Shown here: positions 27,878-36,623 of the stretch, in pieces
How the letters are laid out: the number at the start of each line of letters is the position of its first letter
Numbering within the stretch: the stretch's first letter is position 1
From: Billgrantia kenyensis
GTDB lineage: Bacteria; Pseudomonadota; Gammaproteobacteria; Pseudomonadales; Halomonadaceae
Reading direction: 5' to 3'
Assembly (NCBI RefSeq): GCF_013697085.1
Contig: NZ_JACEFT010000005.1
Coordinates: 124,001-188,000, forward strand
DNA: 64,000 bases
The notes under the pieces: generated by a model
What the model saw: only the letters and a program-made list of their open reading frames with translations
The model's database searches: none
What the model was told of the DNA's origin: nothing
Translations under genes and position numbers: made by a program

Positions 27878-28330
27878 CTAAGGCATGGCCTCTTGGAGCC
27901 TGCTCCGCAGCGTCTCCAGCCGCGCCTTGAGCTCGTCGAGCTCCTCCAGGGGCTGGCCGCTGGCCATGGTGACGCAGTCGGGGATCTCCCGGGCCTGTAG
28001 CTGAAGCGCCCGACCCCGCTCGGTGAGGAACAGCTCGACAACCCGCTCATCCTGGCGACTGCGCACTCGCTTGAGCAGGCCGTCAGCTTCAAGGCGCTTG
28101 AAAACGGGAGTCAACGACCCGGTATCGGTCATCAGTTGACGGCTGATGGCTCCGGCACTCAGGCCATCCTCCTGCCACAGGGTGAGCAGGACGAGATACT
28201 GCGGGTAGGTGAGGCCAAGCCCCTTGAGCAGGGGCTTGTAGAACTTGGTCATCAACAGCGAGGTGGAATACAGCGTGAAGCAAAGCTGGCTATCCAGCCT
28301 GAGCGCGGAGCCGATTTGCTGGCGGGTCAT
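27878..28330 (-). CDS. MarR-family, OhrR-like redox regulator
   Basis: The 150-residue protein has the OhrR signature 'SQLCFTLYSTS' with reactive Cys17 and 'GLTYPQYLVLLTLWQEDGLS'. A winged helix follows ('ISRQLMTDTGSLTPVFKRLEADGLLKR', 'SRQDERVVELFLTERG'). A second Cys at 119 suggests the two-cysteine OhrR type seen in Xanthomonas. OhrR represses ohr until oxidised by organic hydroperoxides. No ohr gene is adjacent, and the neighbours are fatty-acid genes, so the targets may differ. ATG 28330 is preceded by GGGAGAG. Confidence 0.85.
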   Translation of the reverse strand: MTRQQIGSALRLDSQLCFTLYSTSLLMTKFYKPLLKGLGLTYPQYLVLLTLWQEDGLSAGAISRQLMTDTGSLTPVFKRLEADGLLKRVRSRQDERVVELFLTERGRALQLQAREIPDCVTMASGQPLEELDELKARLETLRSRLQEAMP

Positions 28331-28421
28331 GGCAGGCTCTCCCTGGTACTTGTCATGCAATCTTGTTGTGCGCCTTACGCTAGCGCGCCAGCCAATGCCT
28401 GCCAAGTGCCACGACCAACGC

Positions 28422-29189
28422 TCACTGCATTCGGATGCCGCCGTCGAGGCGGATCACCTCGCCATTGAGCATGGGATTGGTGATGATCTGCTCGGCAAGC
28501 CGCGCGAACTCATCGGCATGGCCTAACCGTTTGGGAAACGGCACCGATGCCGCCAGCGCCTTGGCAGCCTCGTCGGGGATCTCGCTCATCATCGGCGTCT
28601 GGAACACCCCGGGTGCGATCGCCATTACGCGAATGCCGTGCCGCGACAGCTCACGTGCCGCAGGCAGGCTCATTCCCACCACCCCGGCCTTGGAAGCGCT
28701 GTAGGCGCACTGCCCGACCTGGCCGTCGAAGGCGGCGATGGAAGCCGTGTTGATGATAACGCCGCGTTCACCGTCCTCGCCCGGTGCGTTCTTCGCCATC
28801 GCGGCAGCGGCCAGGCGCATGACGTTGAAGGTGCCGACCAGGTTGATCTGCACGGTACGCGCATAGGCTTCGAGGTCAGCGGGATTGCCCTCACGGTCGA
28901 CGAGCTTGGCTACGCTGACCACGCCGGCACAGTGGACCACGCCAGCCAGGCCGCTGTTGCCACCCAGGGCCACGGCGGCATCCACGGCGGCCTGCATGTC
29001 AGCTGCCGAGGTCACGTCGCCACGCAGCGCACGGGCAGCGTTCCCCAACTGCTCGGCGTGTGCCTCGACGGCCTCGCTCAGGTCACACAGCACCACCCGG
29101 CCCCCGCCGGCAACGATGCGCTCGGCGGTAGCCGCCCCCAGCCCGGAGGCGGCACCGGTAATCAAAAAGCTACGATCCTTCACTTGCAT
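28422..29189 (-). CDS. SDR-family 3-hydroxyacyl-CoA dehydrogenase (type II-like)
   Basis: The 255-residue short-chain dehydrogenase shows the cofactor motif TGAASGLG near residue 12, acidic 'LCDLSE' for NAD preference, and catalytic Ser plus Tyr-x3-Lys in 'NTASIAAF' and 'CAYSASKAG'. It resembles HSD17B10-type 3-hydroxyacyl-CoA dehydrogenases, which act on short or branched acyl-CoAs such as 2-methyl-3-hydroxybutyryl-CoA. It lies 55 bp after the acyl-CoA synthetase and together with the thiolase could complete a beta-oxidation spiral. Confidence 0.88.
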   Translation of the reverse strand: MQVKDRSFLITGAASGLGAATAERIVAGGGRVVLCDLSEAVEAHAEQLGNAARALRGDVTSAADMQAAVDAAVALGGNSGLAGVVHCAGVVSVAKLVDREGNPADLEAYARTVQINLVGTFNVMRLAAAAMAKNAPGEDGERGVIINTASIAAFDGQVGQCAYSASKAGVVGMSLPAARELSRHGIRVMAIAPGVFQTPMMSEIPDEAAKALAASVPFPKRLGHADEFARLAEQIITNPMLNGEVIRLDGGIRMQ

Positions 29190-29244
29190 ATCGAATTCCT
29201 AAAGTTGACGGCTGAGCTCCCGGTGCCTCTCGCTTCAGAGGGCG

Positions 29245-30915
29245 TCATTGCGCAGCGCCGGTTTCGGCCTTCTCGGCGGCATCGGCGCGCAGCTTGAAGC
29301 GCTGGATCTTGCCGCTGGGCGTCTTGGGCAGGGTGTCGACGAACTCGATTACCCGGGGGAAGGCGTGGGTGGAGAGACGCTCGCGAACCTGCTGACGAAT
29401 CTCGTCGGCCAGCGCGTCGCTCGCCTCGAAGCCCTCGCGCAGCACCACATAGGACTTGATGATCTCGCCGCGGATCTCGTCAGGCTGGCCCACCGCGGCA
29501 GATTCCGCCACCGCCGGATGCGTCAGCACGGTGTTCTCCACGTCGGTGGGCCCCACCCGGTAGCCGGCGGTGGTAATGATGTCGTCGTCGCGGCCGGCGA
29601 ACTGGAAGGTACCGTCCTCGTTGCGGATCACCACGTCGCCGGTGAGGTAGTAGCCCTTGGCGAAGGGGTGTTTCTCCTGCCAGGTGTAGCCCTGGAAGAA
29701 GTGCGCCGGCGAGCGCTCGATGTCCACCGCCAGCACGCCCGGCTCCCCCGGCGGCAGCTCGTTGTACTCGGCGTCGAGGATGGCCAGGCGATAGCCGGGC
29801 ATGGGCATGCCCATGGCTCCGACGTGCTTGGGATGCTCCAGCGCGTGGTGGTTACAGCAGGTCATGCCGGTTTCCGTCTGGCCGTAATGGTCCATCACCG
29901 GGCAGCCGAGCGAGCGTTCGACCCAGGTCACCACTTCGGTATTGAGCGGCTCGCCGGCGGAACTTGCCACGCGCAGATCGAGCTTTTCATGCGCGTCGTC
30001 GAACAGCCCCGAAGCCTTCATCAGGCGATAGGCGGTAGGCGCGGCGGCGAAGTTGGTGATGCGATGGCGCTGCATGAAGGCCAGCGCCCCTTCCGCGCTG
30101 AAGCCCGCCTCGCAGAAGTGGGTGGTCACGCCCAGCAACAGCGGGCCGGCAATGGCGTAATAGAGGCCGTAGGCCCAGCCCGGGTCGGCCATGTTCCAGA
30201 AGCGGTCGCTCTCGCGCAGGTCGATGGCGAGCTCCATGTAAATGGCAAAGGCCGGCATACCGGCAAGCGGTACCGCCACCCCCTTGGGCTTGCCCACGGT
30301 ACCCGAGGTGAACATCTGCAGGAACGGTAACTCCGGGGAGAGCCGCGGCGGATTGGCCTCGATCGGCGAGTGGGACAGCGCCTCACTCCAGTCGAGGTCA
30401 TCGCCGTGCCCTTCGCTGGGGCCACCCACGGCCAGCACCGGCGGGCACTGGGAGAGACCGTCGAACTTGAAGCGGTTGTCGTGATCGGTGATTACCAGCT
30501 TGGTGTCGGCACGGCCTAGCCGATAGTCGACGGCGTCGGGACCGAAGGCGGTGAACAGCGGCTGGTAGACCGCGCCGATGCGCCAGGTGGCCAGCACCGC
30601 CACCAGCAGCTGGGGCGAGCGCGGCAGCATGCAGGCGATGCGGTCACCCACGCCCAGGCCGCGCTCGGCGAACCAGCCGGCCAGCTTCGCGCTCTCGGTC
30701 TCCAGCTCGGCGTAGGTAAGGCGGCTGACGTGGCCCTGGGCATCCTCGTGGATCAGTGCCGGAACTTCGCCACGCCCGGCGCGCAGGTGGCGTCCGCAGC
30801 AGGATTCGTAGGCATTGAACTTGCCGTCGGCGTGATCGTCGAGCCGGGCGATGACCTCATCGATGGAGAAGCGCTCCATGAAGGCGGAATACCCGGGAAG
30901 CGATTGCGTGCTCAT
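29245..30915 (-). CDS. AMP-forming acyl-CoA synthetase (acetate/medium-chain type)
   Basis: The 556-residue ANL-superfamily enzyme activates a carboxylic acid to its CoA ester through an acyl-AMP. The P-loop 'TSGTVGKPKG' is at about residues 203-212, 'HYGQTETGM' is A5 and 'YLTGDVV..FAGRDDDIITTAGYRVGP' covers A7/A8, with the late catalytic Lys in 'PSGKIQRFKLR'. It resembles ACSM/AcsA-like synthetases more than FadD. ATG 30915 has AGAGGG six bases upstream. A LiuR-like palindrome sits 108 bp upstream. The substrate may be a short or branched acid. Confidence 0.88.
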   Translation of the reverse strand: MSTQSLPGYSAFMERFSIDEVIARLDDHADGKFNAYESCCGRHLRAGRGEVPALIHEDAQGHVSRLTYAELETESAKLAGWFAERGLGVGDRIACMLPRSPQLLVAVLATWRIGAVYQPLFTAFGPDAVDYRLGRADTKLVITDHDNRFKFDGLSQCPPVLAVGGPSEGHGDDLDWSEALSHSPIEANPPRLSPELPFLQMFTSGTVGKPKGVAVPLAGMPAFAIYMELAIDLRESDRFWNMADPGWAYGLYYAIAGPLLLGVTTHFCEAGFSAEGALAFMQRHRITNFAAAPTAYRLMKASGLFDDAHEKLDLRVASSAGEPLNTEVVTWVERSLGCPVMDHYGQTETGMTCCNHHALEHPKHVGAMGMPMPGYRLAILDAEYNELPPGEPGVLAVDIERSPAHFFQGYTWQEKHPFAKGYYLTGDVVIRNEDGTFQFAGRDDDIITTAGYRVGPTDVENTVLTHPAVAESAAVGQPDEIRGEIIKSYVVLREGFEASDALADEIRQQVRERLSTHAFPRVIEFVDTLPKTPSGKIQRFKLRADAAEKAETGAAQ

Positions 30916-31022
30916 TGACTGCCCTCTTGTGCCTGATTGTGCTTGTTGTTGAAGCGCCGCCTCGACATCGCCGAGGTCGGGTCGCCGTTCCATTCCGCTT
31001 GGATCATTTCTAATTAGATACC

Positions 31023-31040
31023 GTTGACGTAAGCGTCAAC
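31023..31040. promoter_or_regulatory. Palindromic operator upstream of the acyl-CoA synthetase gene (LiuR-like)
   Basis: GTTGACGTAAGCGTCAAC is a perfect 7-bp inverted repeat with a 4-base centre. It resembles MerR-type LiuR sites that I recall for branched-chain amino acid catabolism genes. A -10-like TATCTA lies just downstream on the minus strand (GGTATCTAATTAG). AAGCGCTAG (31046-31054) follows and recurs inverted in front of the TetR gene. The regulator is not encoded next to it. Confidence 0.5.
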
Positions 31041-31133
31041 CTATCAAGCGCTAGGTACAAGCTAGAAGCAAAGCCCGTGCGGGGCAACCCCCGGGGCTGG
31101 CGACGTGGGCTAGACCTTGGTCGGGGGCTCGAA

Positions 31134-31715
31134 TCAGGGACGGGCGGAAGGGGTAATCATGGCCACCAGCTCGTGGGCCAGATCCTCGGGCTTGCGGGGG
31201 CCTTCGGGGTCGTACCAGCGCACGGTCCAGTTGAGCGCGCCCATCACGAAGCGCGACACGAGGAATCGGTCGCCGTGGATCAGGCCGGCGGCCAGGGCCT
31301 CGTCGATGACCTGCTCCCACAGCTCCTCGTAGGCGTCACGCAGATGGCTGAGATGGTCCCGCGCCGCCGCGTCGAGTCGCCGCCACTCGTAGAGGGCCAC
31401 CACGTGGGCATTGCGATCGGTCAGCAGGGTCTGGAGATGCGCCCGGGCCATGGCGTGCAAGCGCGCCTCGGCGGAATCGTCGCATTCCTCCAGGGCCTGG
31501 CGAGCCAGCGTCAGGGCGTTCTGGGTGCCCTCCTCGATGACGGCGGCGAGAATCTCCTGCTTGTCGCGAAAGTGGTGGAACAGGCTGCCGGACTTGATGC
31601 CCATCTCCTGAGCCAGCATGCGCACCGTGGTACGGTCGAAGCCCTCCTGGACGAACAAATGCGCGGCCAGACGGGTCAATTCCTTGCGGCGGGGGGACTC
31701 GTTAACGACATTCAT
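31134..31715 (-). CDS. TetR/AcrR-family transcriptional regulator
   Basis: The 193-residue regulator has an N-terminal helix-turn-helix 'LAAHLFVQEGFDRTTVRMLAQEMGIKSGSLFHHFRDKQEIL' (residues 17-57) and an all-helical ligand domain. ATG 31715 gives the natural start; the frame runs further upstream through thiolase antisense sequence, which is spurious. It diverges from the thiolase gene and precedes the acyl-CoA synthetase gene on the same strand. Acyl-CoA or a free acid is a plausible ligand. CTAGCGCTTGCTTGG at 31726-31740 is a candidate operator. Confidence 0.88.
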   Translation of the reverse strand: MNVVNESPRRKELTRLAAHLFVQEGFDRTTVRMLAQEMGIKSGSLFHHFRDKQEILAAVIEEGTQNALTLARQALEECDDSAEARLHAMARAHLQTLLTDRNAHVVALYEWRRLDAAARDHLSHLRDAYEELWEQVIDEALAAGLIHGDRFLVSRFVMGALNWTVRWYDPEGPRKPEDLAHELVAMITPSARP

Positions 31716-31875
31716 CGGGTTTACACTAGCGCTTGCTTGGTTGATCTTGAGAAAAACACAGCGGCGCAGAGAGGTCAACGCGCCCTGCCGCAGAATGCCC
31801 GGACGAGACGGTCGCAGGCCACTGCCAGGCCGGCTCATGACAAAGATAATCGGCTGAACCCAGGAGAGCGCCACC

Positions 31876-33063
31876 ATGACCAGCCCCAACGATATCGTCT
31901 TCCTTTCCGCCACGCGTACGCCCATGGGCGGCATGCTGGGCAGCCTGTCGAGCCTAACGGCACCCGAGCTCGCCGCCACGGCGATCCGCGCCGCCATCGA
32001 GCGTGCCGGCATCGACTCCAGCGCCATCGACGAGGGCATCATGGGCTGCGTGCTGCCGGGCGGGGTCAAGCAGGGTCCGGCCCGCCAGGCGATGCGCCAG
32101 GCCGGCATTCCCGACGGCATCGGCGCCACCACCATCAACAAGCTGTGCGGCTCGGGCATGAAGGCCGCCATGCTCGCCCACGACCTGATCCGCGCCGGCA
32201 GCGGCGAGGTGGTCCTGGCCGGCGGCATGGAGTCGATGTCCAACGCCCCCCACGTGCTGACCAAGGCGCGTACCGGCTACCGCCTGGGCCACGGCGAACT
32301 CAAGGACCACATGTTCCTCGACGGCCTGGAGGACGCCGAGACCGGCAAGCTGATGGGGGTATTCGCCCAGGACATCGCCAGTCAGCGCAGCTACTCCCGC
32401 GAGCGCCTGGACGACTTCGCCATTGCCTCGCTGGAGCGCGCCATGGCGGCCACCAACGCCGGCCACCTCGCGGCCGAAATGGCGCCGGTCACCGTGACCA
32501 GCCGCAAGGGTGAAAGCGTGGTCGAGCACGACGAGCAGCCGTTCCAGGCCAAGCTCGACAAGATCCGTGAGCTGCGCCCCGCCTTCGCCAAGGACGGAAC
32601 CATCACCGCGGCCAACTCGAGCTCGATCTCCGACGGCGCCTCGGCGCTGATACTCGCCAGCCAGGCCGCGGCGGACCGGCTCGGCAGCAAGCCGCTGGCG
32701 CGCATGCTGGGCCACAGTACCCACTCTCAGCACCCCAGCGAGTTCACCATCGCCCCGGTGGGCGCCATCGACAAGTTGATGAAGAAGCTGGGCTGGGGCG
32801 TGGCCGACGTCGACCTGTTCGAGATCAACGAGGCCTTCGCCGTGGTCACGCTGCTGGCCATGGACGGACTCGACATCCCGCATGACAAGGTCAACGTCTT
32901 TGGCGGCGCCTGCGCCCAGGGCCACCCCATCGGCTCTACCGGTTCGCGCATCATCGCCACCCTGATCCACGCCCTGCGCACCAAGGGCGGCAAGCGTGGC
33001 ATCGCCAGCCTGTGCATCGGCGGCGGCGAGGCCACCGCGGTAGCGGTCGAGCTCATCGATTGA
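31876..33063 (+). CDS. Acetyl-CoA C-acyltransferase (thiolase)
   Basis: The 395-residue thiolase has nucleophile Cys91 in 'NKLCGSGMKA', 'GGMESMSNAPHVL', catalytic His in 'GACAQGHPIGSTGSR' and second Cys in 'SLCIGGGEATA'. It cleaves 3-ketoacyl-CoA or condenses two acetyl-CoA. Length and motifs fit AtoB/PhaA-type acetyl-CoA acetyltransferases. With the adjacent synthetase and SDR it fits acid catabolism. The Shine-Dalgarno CAGGAGAG lies before the ATG. The next ORF starts at its stop codon. Confidence 0.93.
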   Translation: MTSPNDIVFLSATRTPMGGMLGSLSSLTAPELAATAIRAAIERAGIDSSAIDEGIMGCVLPGGVKQGPARQAMRQAGIPDGIGATTINKLCGSGMKAAMLAHDLIRAGSGEVVLAGGMESMSNAPHVLTKARTGYRLGHGELKDHMFLDGLEDAETGKLMGVFAQDIASQRSYSRERLDDFAIASLERAMAATNAGHLAAEMAPVTVTSRKGESVVEHDEQPFQAKLDKIRELRPAFAKDGTITAANSSSISDGASALILASQAAADRLGSKPLARMLGHSTHSQHPSEFTIAPVGAIDKLMKKLGWGVADVDLFEINEAFAVVTLLAMDGLDIPHDKVNVFGGACAQGHPIGSTGSRIIATLIHALRTKGGKRGIASLCIGGGEATAVAVELID

Positions 33064-33839
33064 TGGAGGCTTTCACCCTCGACTCGCCGGCGGGCGGCAT
33101 CTTCGCCGCCCGCTGGCGGCCCGTTGGCGAGAGCACGCGCGGTCAGCCGATCGTGCTGCTGCACGACTCACTGGGCTGCGTGTCACTGTGGCGGGACTTC
33201 CCTGAACGTCTCGCCGCGGCGACGGGCCGCGAGGTAATCGCCTACGACCGCCTCGGCTATGGCCGCTCGGCCCCCTTTCCCGGTACCCAGCCCGGCAGTT
33301 TCATCGCCGACGAGCCTCGCGGCGCGTTCGCCACGCTTCTCGAGCAGTTGGGCCTGAAGGGCTTCGTGGCGCTGGGTCACAGCGTGGGCGGCGGCATGGC
33401 CGTGGAGGTGGCGGGCGCTTACCCGGGCGCCTGCCAGGCGCTGATCACGGTCTCGGCCCAGGCCTTCGTCGAGCCGCGCACCCTGACCGGGATACGCGAG
33501 GCGGAGCAGGCCCTGGTCGAACCGGGCGGCCTGTCGCGCCTGGCCAAGTACCACGGCGACAAGGCCGAGTGGGCGCTGCGCAGCTGGGTCGACAACTGGC
33601 ACTCCGAGGCCTTTCGCGACTGGACGCTGGATGCCGCCCTGGCGCGGGTCGCCTGCCCTACCCTGGCGATCCACGGTGAGCATGACGAATATGGCTCCCT
33701 CGAACAGCCATGGCGCATCAGCCGCCTTACACCGGGCCCCCAGGCCCCCGCCATTCTCCCCTGTGGCCACGTTCCGCACCGTGAGTGTCCCGAGCGCCTG
33801 ACCGCCCTGGTCGTCGACTTTCTGGCTGACACCCCCTGA
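33063..33839 (+). CDS. Alpha/beta hydrolase
   Basis: The 258-residue serine hydrolase has the oxyanion loop 'VLLHDSLGC', nucleophile Ser107 in 'GHSVGGG', Asp in 'GEHDEYGS' and His in 'CGHVPHRECP'. Its ATG shares one base with the thiolase stop (TGATG), so it is translationally coupled. It could be a thioesterase or ester hydrolase serving the same acid-degradation route. Sequence alone does not define the substrate. Confidence 0.85.
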   Translation: MEAFTLDSPAGGIFAARWRPVGESTRGQPIVLLHDSLGCVSLWRDFPERLAAATGREVIAYDRLGYGRSAPFPGTQPGSFIADEPRGAFATLLEQLGLKGFVALGHSVGGGMAVEVAGAYPGACQALITVSAQAFVEPRTLTGIREAEQALVEPGGLSRLAKYHGDKAEWALRSWVDNWHSEAFRDWTLDAALARVACPTLAIHGEHDEYGSLEQPWRISRLTPGPQAPAILPCGHVPHRECPERLTALVVDFLADTP

Positions 33840-33890
33840 ACCCCGAGCCAGCGCGACCTGATAGAGGCTTGCCGCTGGCCAGCCTCGCTG

Positions 33891-34694
33891 TCAGCTGCGC
33901 GGTGATCCCAGGCGATCGAGACGCAGCCGCTCGCGGGCGTCGAACAGTCGCCGGCTGCCCGCCGCCACCGCGGCCAGGGTGCCGAATCCGGTGCCCAGGG
34001 TGATCGCGAACATGATCAAGATCTGATACTTCACCGCCAGCCCCGGCGCGGTGCCGGCCAGTATCTGCCCGGTCATCATGCCCGGCAGGCTGACCACCCC
34101 GGCGGCGGCCATGGCGTTGATCATCGGCATCAGCCCACTGCGCATCGCCTCGCGGCGAATATCGCCGATCGCGACCTGCCAGGGCTCTCCCAGCATCAGC
34201 CGGTTCTCGATCACCTGCCGCTGACGCCAGGCAGTGTCGGTGAGCCGGTCCAGCGCCAAGGCCACGCCGGTCATGGTATTGCCCAGCAGCATGCCCAGCA
34301 GCGGGATGGCGTACTGAGGCAGGTACCAGGGCTCGGGACCGATGATCACGGTCAGCGTCAGCACGGTGACGGTGAAGGAAGAGAGAAACATCGACAGCGT
34401 GCCGATGCCGAAGGCCCAGCCGCCCAGCAGCCGGCGCTTCTGGCGCGCCATCACCTCGCGCCCGGCGATCAGCAGCATCGCCATCGCCATCAGCGCCACC
34501 CACACCAGCCGCTCGGCGGCGAACAGCGCATCCAGAACCAGGCCCACCAGCGCCAGCTGCACGACGGTGCGCAGGGCCGCAATCAGCAAGCTGCGACTCA
34601 TGCCCAGCCGCAGCGCGGCGGTGCAGCCGGCAAGCACCACGACCATCACGGCCGCCAGCGCCAGCTGCCACCAGGAGAGATCGATCACCTGCAT
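33891..34694 (-). CDS. fetB: Iron export ABC transporter permease FetB family
   Basis: The 267-residue membrane protein has about six to seven helices and family sequences such as 'ALRTVVQLALVGLVLDALF', 'IPLLGMLLGNTMTGVALALDRL', 'SGLMPMINAMAAAGVVSLPGMMTGQILAG' and 'YQILIMFAITLGTGFG'. FetAB exports iron and contributes to oxidative stress resistance in E. coli. The start overlaps fetA by 10 bp. Confidence 0.92.
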   Translation of the reverse strand: MQVIDLSWWQLALAAVMVVVLAGCTAALRLGMSRSLLIAALRTVVQLALVGLVLDALFAAERLVWVALMAMAMLLIAGREVMARQKRRLLGGWAFGIGTLSMFLSSFTVTVLTLTVIIGPEPWYLPQYAIPLLGMLLGNTMTGVALALDRLTDTAWRQRQVIENRLMLGEPWQVAIGDIRREAMRSGLMPMINAMAAAGVVSLPGMMTGQILAGTAPGLAVKYQILIMFAITLGTGFGTLAAVAAGSRRLFDARERLRLDRLGSPRS

Positions 34695-35302
34695 GACACG
34701 GGCTCCTCCTCGAGGCGAGCGCCCACGATGCGCCAGTGGCGGCTGGCCACCCGGGCGATCTGATCGTGGTCATGGGCGACCCAGAGCGTCGGCCACTGCC
34801 GCACGCGTATGCGCTCGACCAACCAGGCTTCCACCCGCTCGCGGCTGGCGTCATCCAGGTTGGCGGTGGGCTCGTCGAGCAGCAGCGCCCTTGGCTCCCG
34901 GCTGACCGCACGCAGCAGTCCCAGGCGCTGTTTCTCACCGGTGGAGAGGCGGCCCACCTGCCATTCCAGAGTGTCCGGGCCGAAGCCCAGTGCCGCCAGC
35001 TCTGCCGTCACGGGGGGATCGATGAAATGCTCGCCCACCGTCTCTGCCCACCAGTGGCTCTCGGCCGGCACCAGCATCACCTGGCGGCGCCAGGCGTGGC
35101 CTGGGGTCTGCGACTGGGCCTGTTCGCCCAGCCACACCTCGCCAGCGTGGGGCTCGAGATCGGCCACGGCGCGCAGCAGCCGGCTCTTGCCCGAACCGCT
35201 GGCGCCGGAAAGGCAAACGATTTCACCCGGTCGCACGGCCAAGCTTATCGCGGCCAGCTCACCGATGGCGATGCCATCCAGCCGAAGGGAATCGGCACTC
35301 AA
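34685..35302 (-). CDS. fetA: Iron export ABC transporter ATP-binding protein FetA family
   Basis: The 205-residue ATPase has Walker A 'GASGSGKSRLLR', a signature variant 'LSTGEKQRLGLLRA' and Walker B 'ALLLDEPTANLD', with H-loop 'WVAHDHDQ'. The LSTGE variant is normal for FetA-type ATPases. It is transcribed before fetB as a two-gene unit that diverges from the acr3 arsenite exporter. No Fur or redox site could be identified upstream. Confidence 0.9.
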   Translation of the reverse strand: MSADSLRLDGIAIGELAAISLAVRPGEIVCLSGASGSGKSRLLRAVADLEPHAGEVWLGEQAQSQTPGHAWRRQVMLVPAESHWWAETVGEHFIDPPVTAELAALGFGPDTLEWQVGRLSTGEKQRLGLLRAVSREPRALLLDEPTANLDDASRERVEAWLVERIRVRQWPTLWVAHDHDQIARVASRHWRIVGARLEEEPVSCR

Positions 35303-35390
35303 GGCAGGCTCTCCAAAATGGTAAAAGGGCTACAGTGACGCGACCCGGCTAGGCTGACAAGTCGGGAACGCCATGGCCGGCATGCTGCAT

Positions 35391-35419
35391 TTGCACATAT
35401 GGCAATCCATATATAATAA
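35391..35419 (+). promoter_or_regulatory. Predicted acr3 promoter with ArsR-like dyad
   Basis: TTGCAC (35391-35396) is followed by TATAAT (35412-35417, 15-base spacer) or TAATAA (35414-35419, 17-base spacer). Within the spacer lies ATATGG-CAAT-CCATAT (35397-35412), an AT-rich perfect dyad of the kind bound by ArsR/SmtB repressors. Such a site would block RNA polymerase until arsenite binds ArsR. Confidence 0.6.
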
Positions 35420-35491
35420 TTCGAACTGCCAAGTCAGCCTTGTCGGCACCGTAGCTGGCTACCCATTTCTTATTACTTGCGAGCATTTGCC

Positions 35492-36568
35492 ATGTCGGCA
35501 CATCAGGATACCCAGGCGCCTCCTTCTACCGCAGGCATGGGCAGGTTCGAACGCTACCTCTCCGTGTGGGTGGCGCTGGCCATCGGTGCCGGAGTGCTGC
35601 TCGGCCAGTTGGCCCCGGCCATACCCGAGACTCTGGCACGTTTCGAAGTGGCCCAGGTGTCGATCCCGGTGGCAATCCTGATCTGGGCGATGATCTTCCC
35701 GATGATGGCGCAGATCGACTTCGCCGCGGTGCTCGGCGTTCGCCGGCAGCCCAAGGGACTGATCATCACGACCACGGTGAATTGGCTGATCAAGCCCTTC
35801 ACCATGTTCGCCATCGCCTGGTTCTTCCTGATGGTGGTATTTCGCCCCTGGATTCCCGAGCCACTGGCCCAGCAGTACCTGGCCGGGGCCATCCTGCTCG
35901 GCGCCGCCCCCTGCACCGCCATGGTCTTTGTCTGGAGCTACCTGACCCGCGGTGACGCCGCTTACACCCTGGTCCAGGTCTCACTCAACGACCTGATCAT
36001 GCTGTTCGCCTTCGCTCCCATCGTGGTGCTGCTGCTGGGAATCTCGAACATCCAGGTACCGTGGGATACCGTTGCCCTTTCGGTCTTTCTCTACATCGTT
36101 ATTCCGCTGACCGCCGGCTATCTCGTACGCCGCATCCTCATCGCACGCCACGGGCTTGAGTGGTACGAGAACGTCTTCATGAAACGGATCGGCCCCATTA
36201 CCCCCATCGGACTGATCATCACCCTGGTGCTGCTGTTCGCTTTCCAAGGCGATGTCATACTCAACAACCCGCTGCACATCGTGCTGATCGCTATCCCGCT
36301 GATCATCCAGACCGTGCTGATCTTCTTCATCGCCTACGGCTGGGCCAAGGCCTGGAAGGTTCCCCATAACGTGGCCGCCCCCGGTGCCATGATCGGCGCC
36401 AGCAACTTCTTCGAGCTGGCCGTGGCCGCCGCCATCGCCCTGTTCGGCCTGCAGTCCGGCGCGGCGCTGGCCACGGTGGTGGGGGTGCTCGTCGAGGTGC
36501 CGCTGATGCTGGCGCTGGTGCGCATCGCCAACCGCACGCGACACAGGTTCACCGCTGTCGGAACGTGA
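35492..36568 (+). CDS. acr3: Arsenite efflux transporter Acr3
   Basis: The 358-residue, ten-helix permease extrudes As(III), and sometimes Sb(III), using the proton motive force. The family's essential Cys is Cys141 in 'GAAPCTAMVF', and the ion-path Glu308 lies in 'GASNFFELAVAAAI'. ATG 35492 matches homologue starts; a TTG 15 bases upstream is possible. It is followed after 55 bp by an MFS gene, and arsR closes the cluster in the opposite direction. No arsC or arsH is present in the window. Confidence 0.95.
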   Translation: MSAHQDTQAPPSTAGMGRFERYLSVWVALAIGAGVLLGQLAPAIPETLARFEVAQVSIPVAILIWAMIFPMMAQIDFAAVLGVRRQPKGLIITTTVNWLIKPFTMFAIAWFFLMVVFRPWIPEPLAQQYLAGAILLGAAPCTAMVFVWSYLTRGDAAYTLVQVSLNDLIMLFAFAPIVVLLLGISNIQVPWDTVALSVFLYIVIPLTAGYLVRRILIARHGLEWYENVFMKRIGPITPIGLIITLVLLFAFQGDVILNNPLHIVLIAIPLIIQTVLIFFIAYGWAKAWKVPHNVAAPGAMIGASNFFELAVAAAIALFGLQSGAALATVVGVLVEVPLMLALVRIANRTRHRFTAVGT

Positions 36569-36623
36569 TCCCCAAGACGAATGACGGCTTGCCACACCGA
36601 ACGGGCGCGGTGAGTATGCAAGG

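Noticed and set aside
31117..31140. tRNA-like TTCGA-type segment (GGCTCGAATCAGG)
   Set aside because: No acceptor or anticodon stems could be formed around it.
31077..32513. 478-codon plus-strand ORF over the TetR and thiolase genes
   Set aside because: Runs antisense to TetR and then out of frame through the thiolase; both overlapped genes have full motif support.
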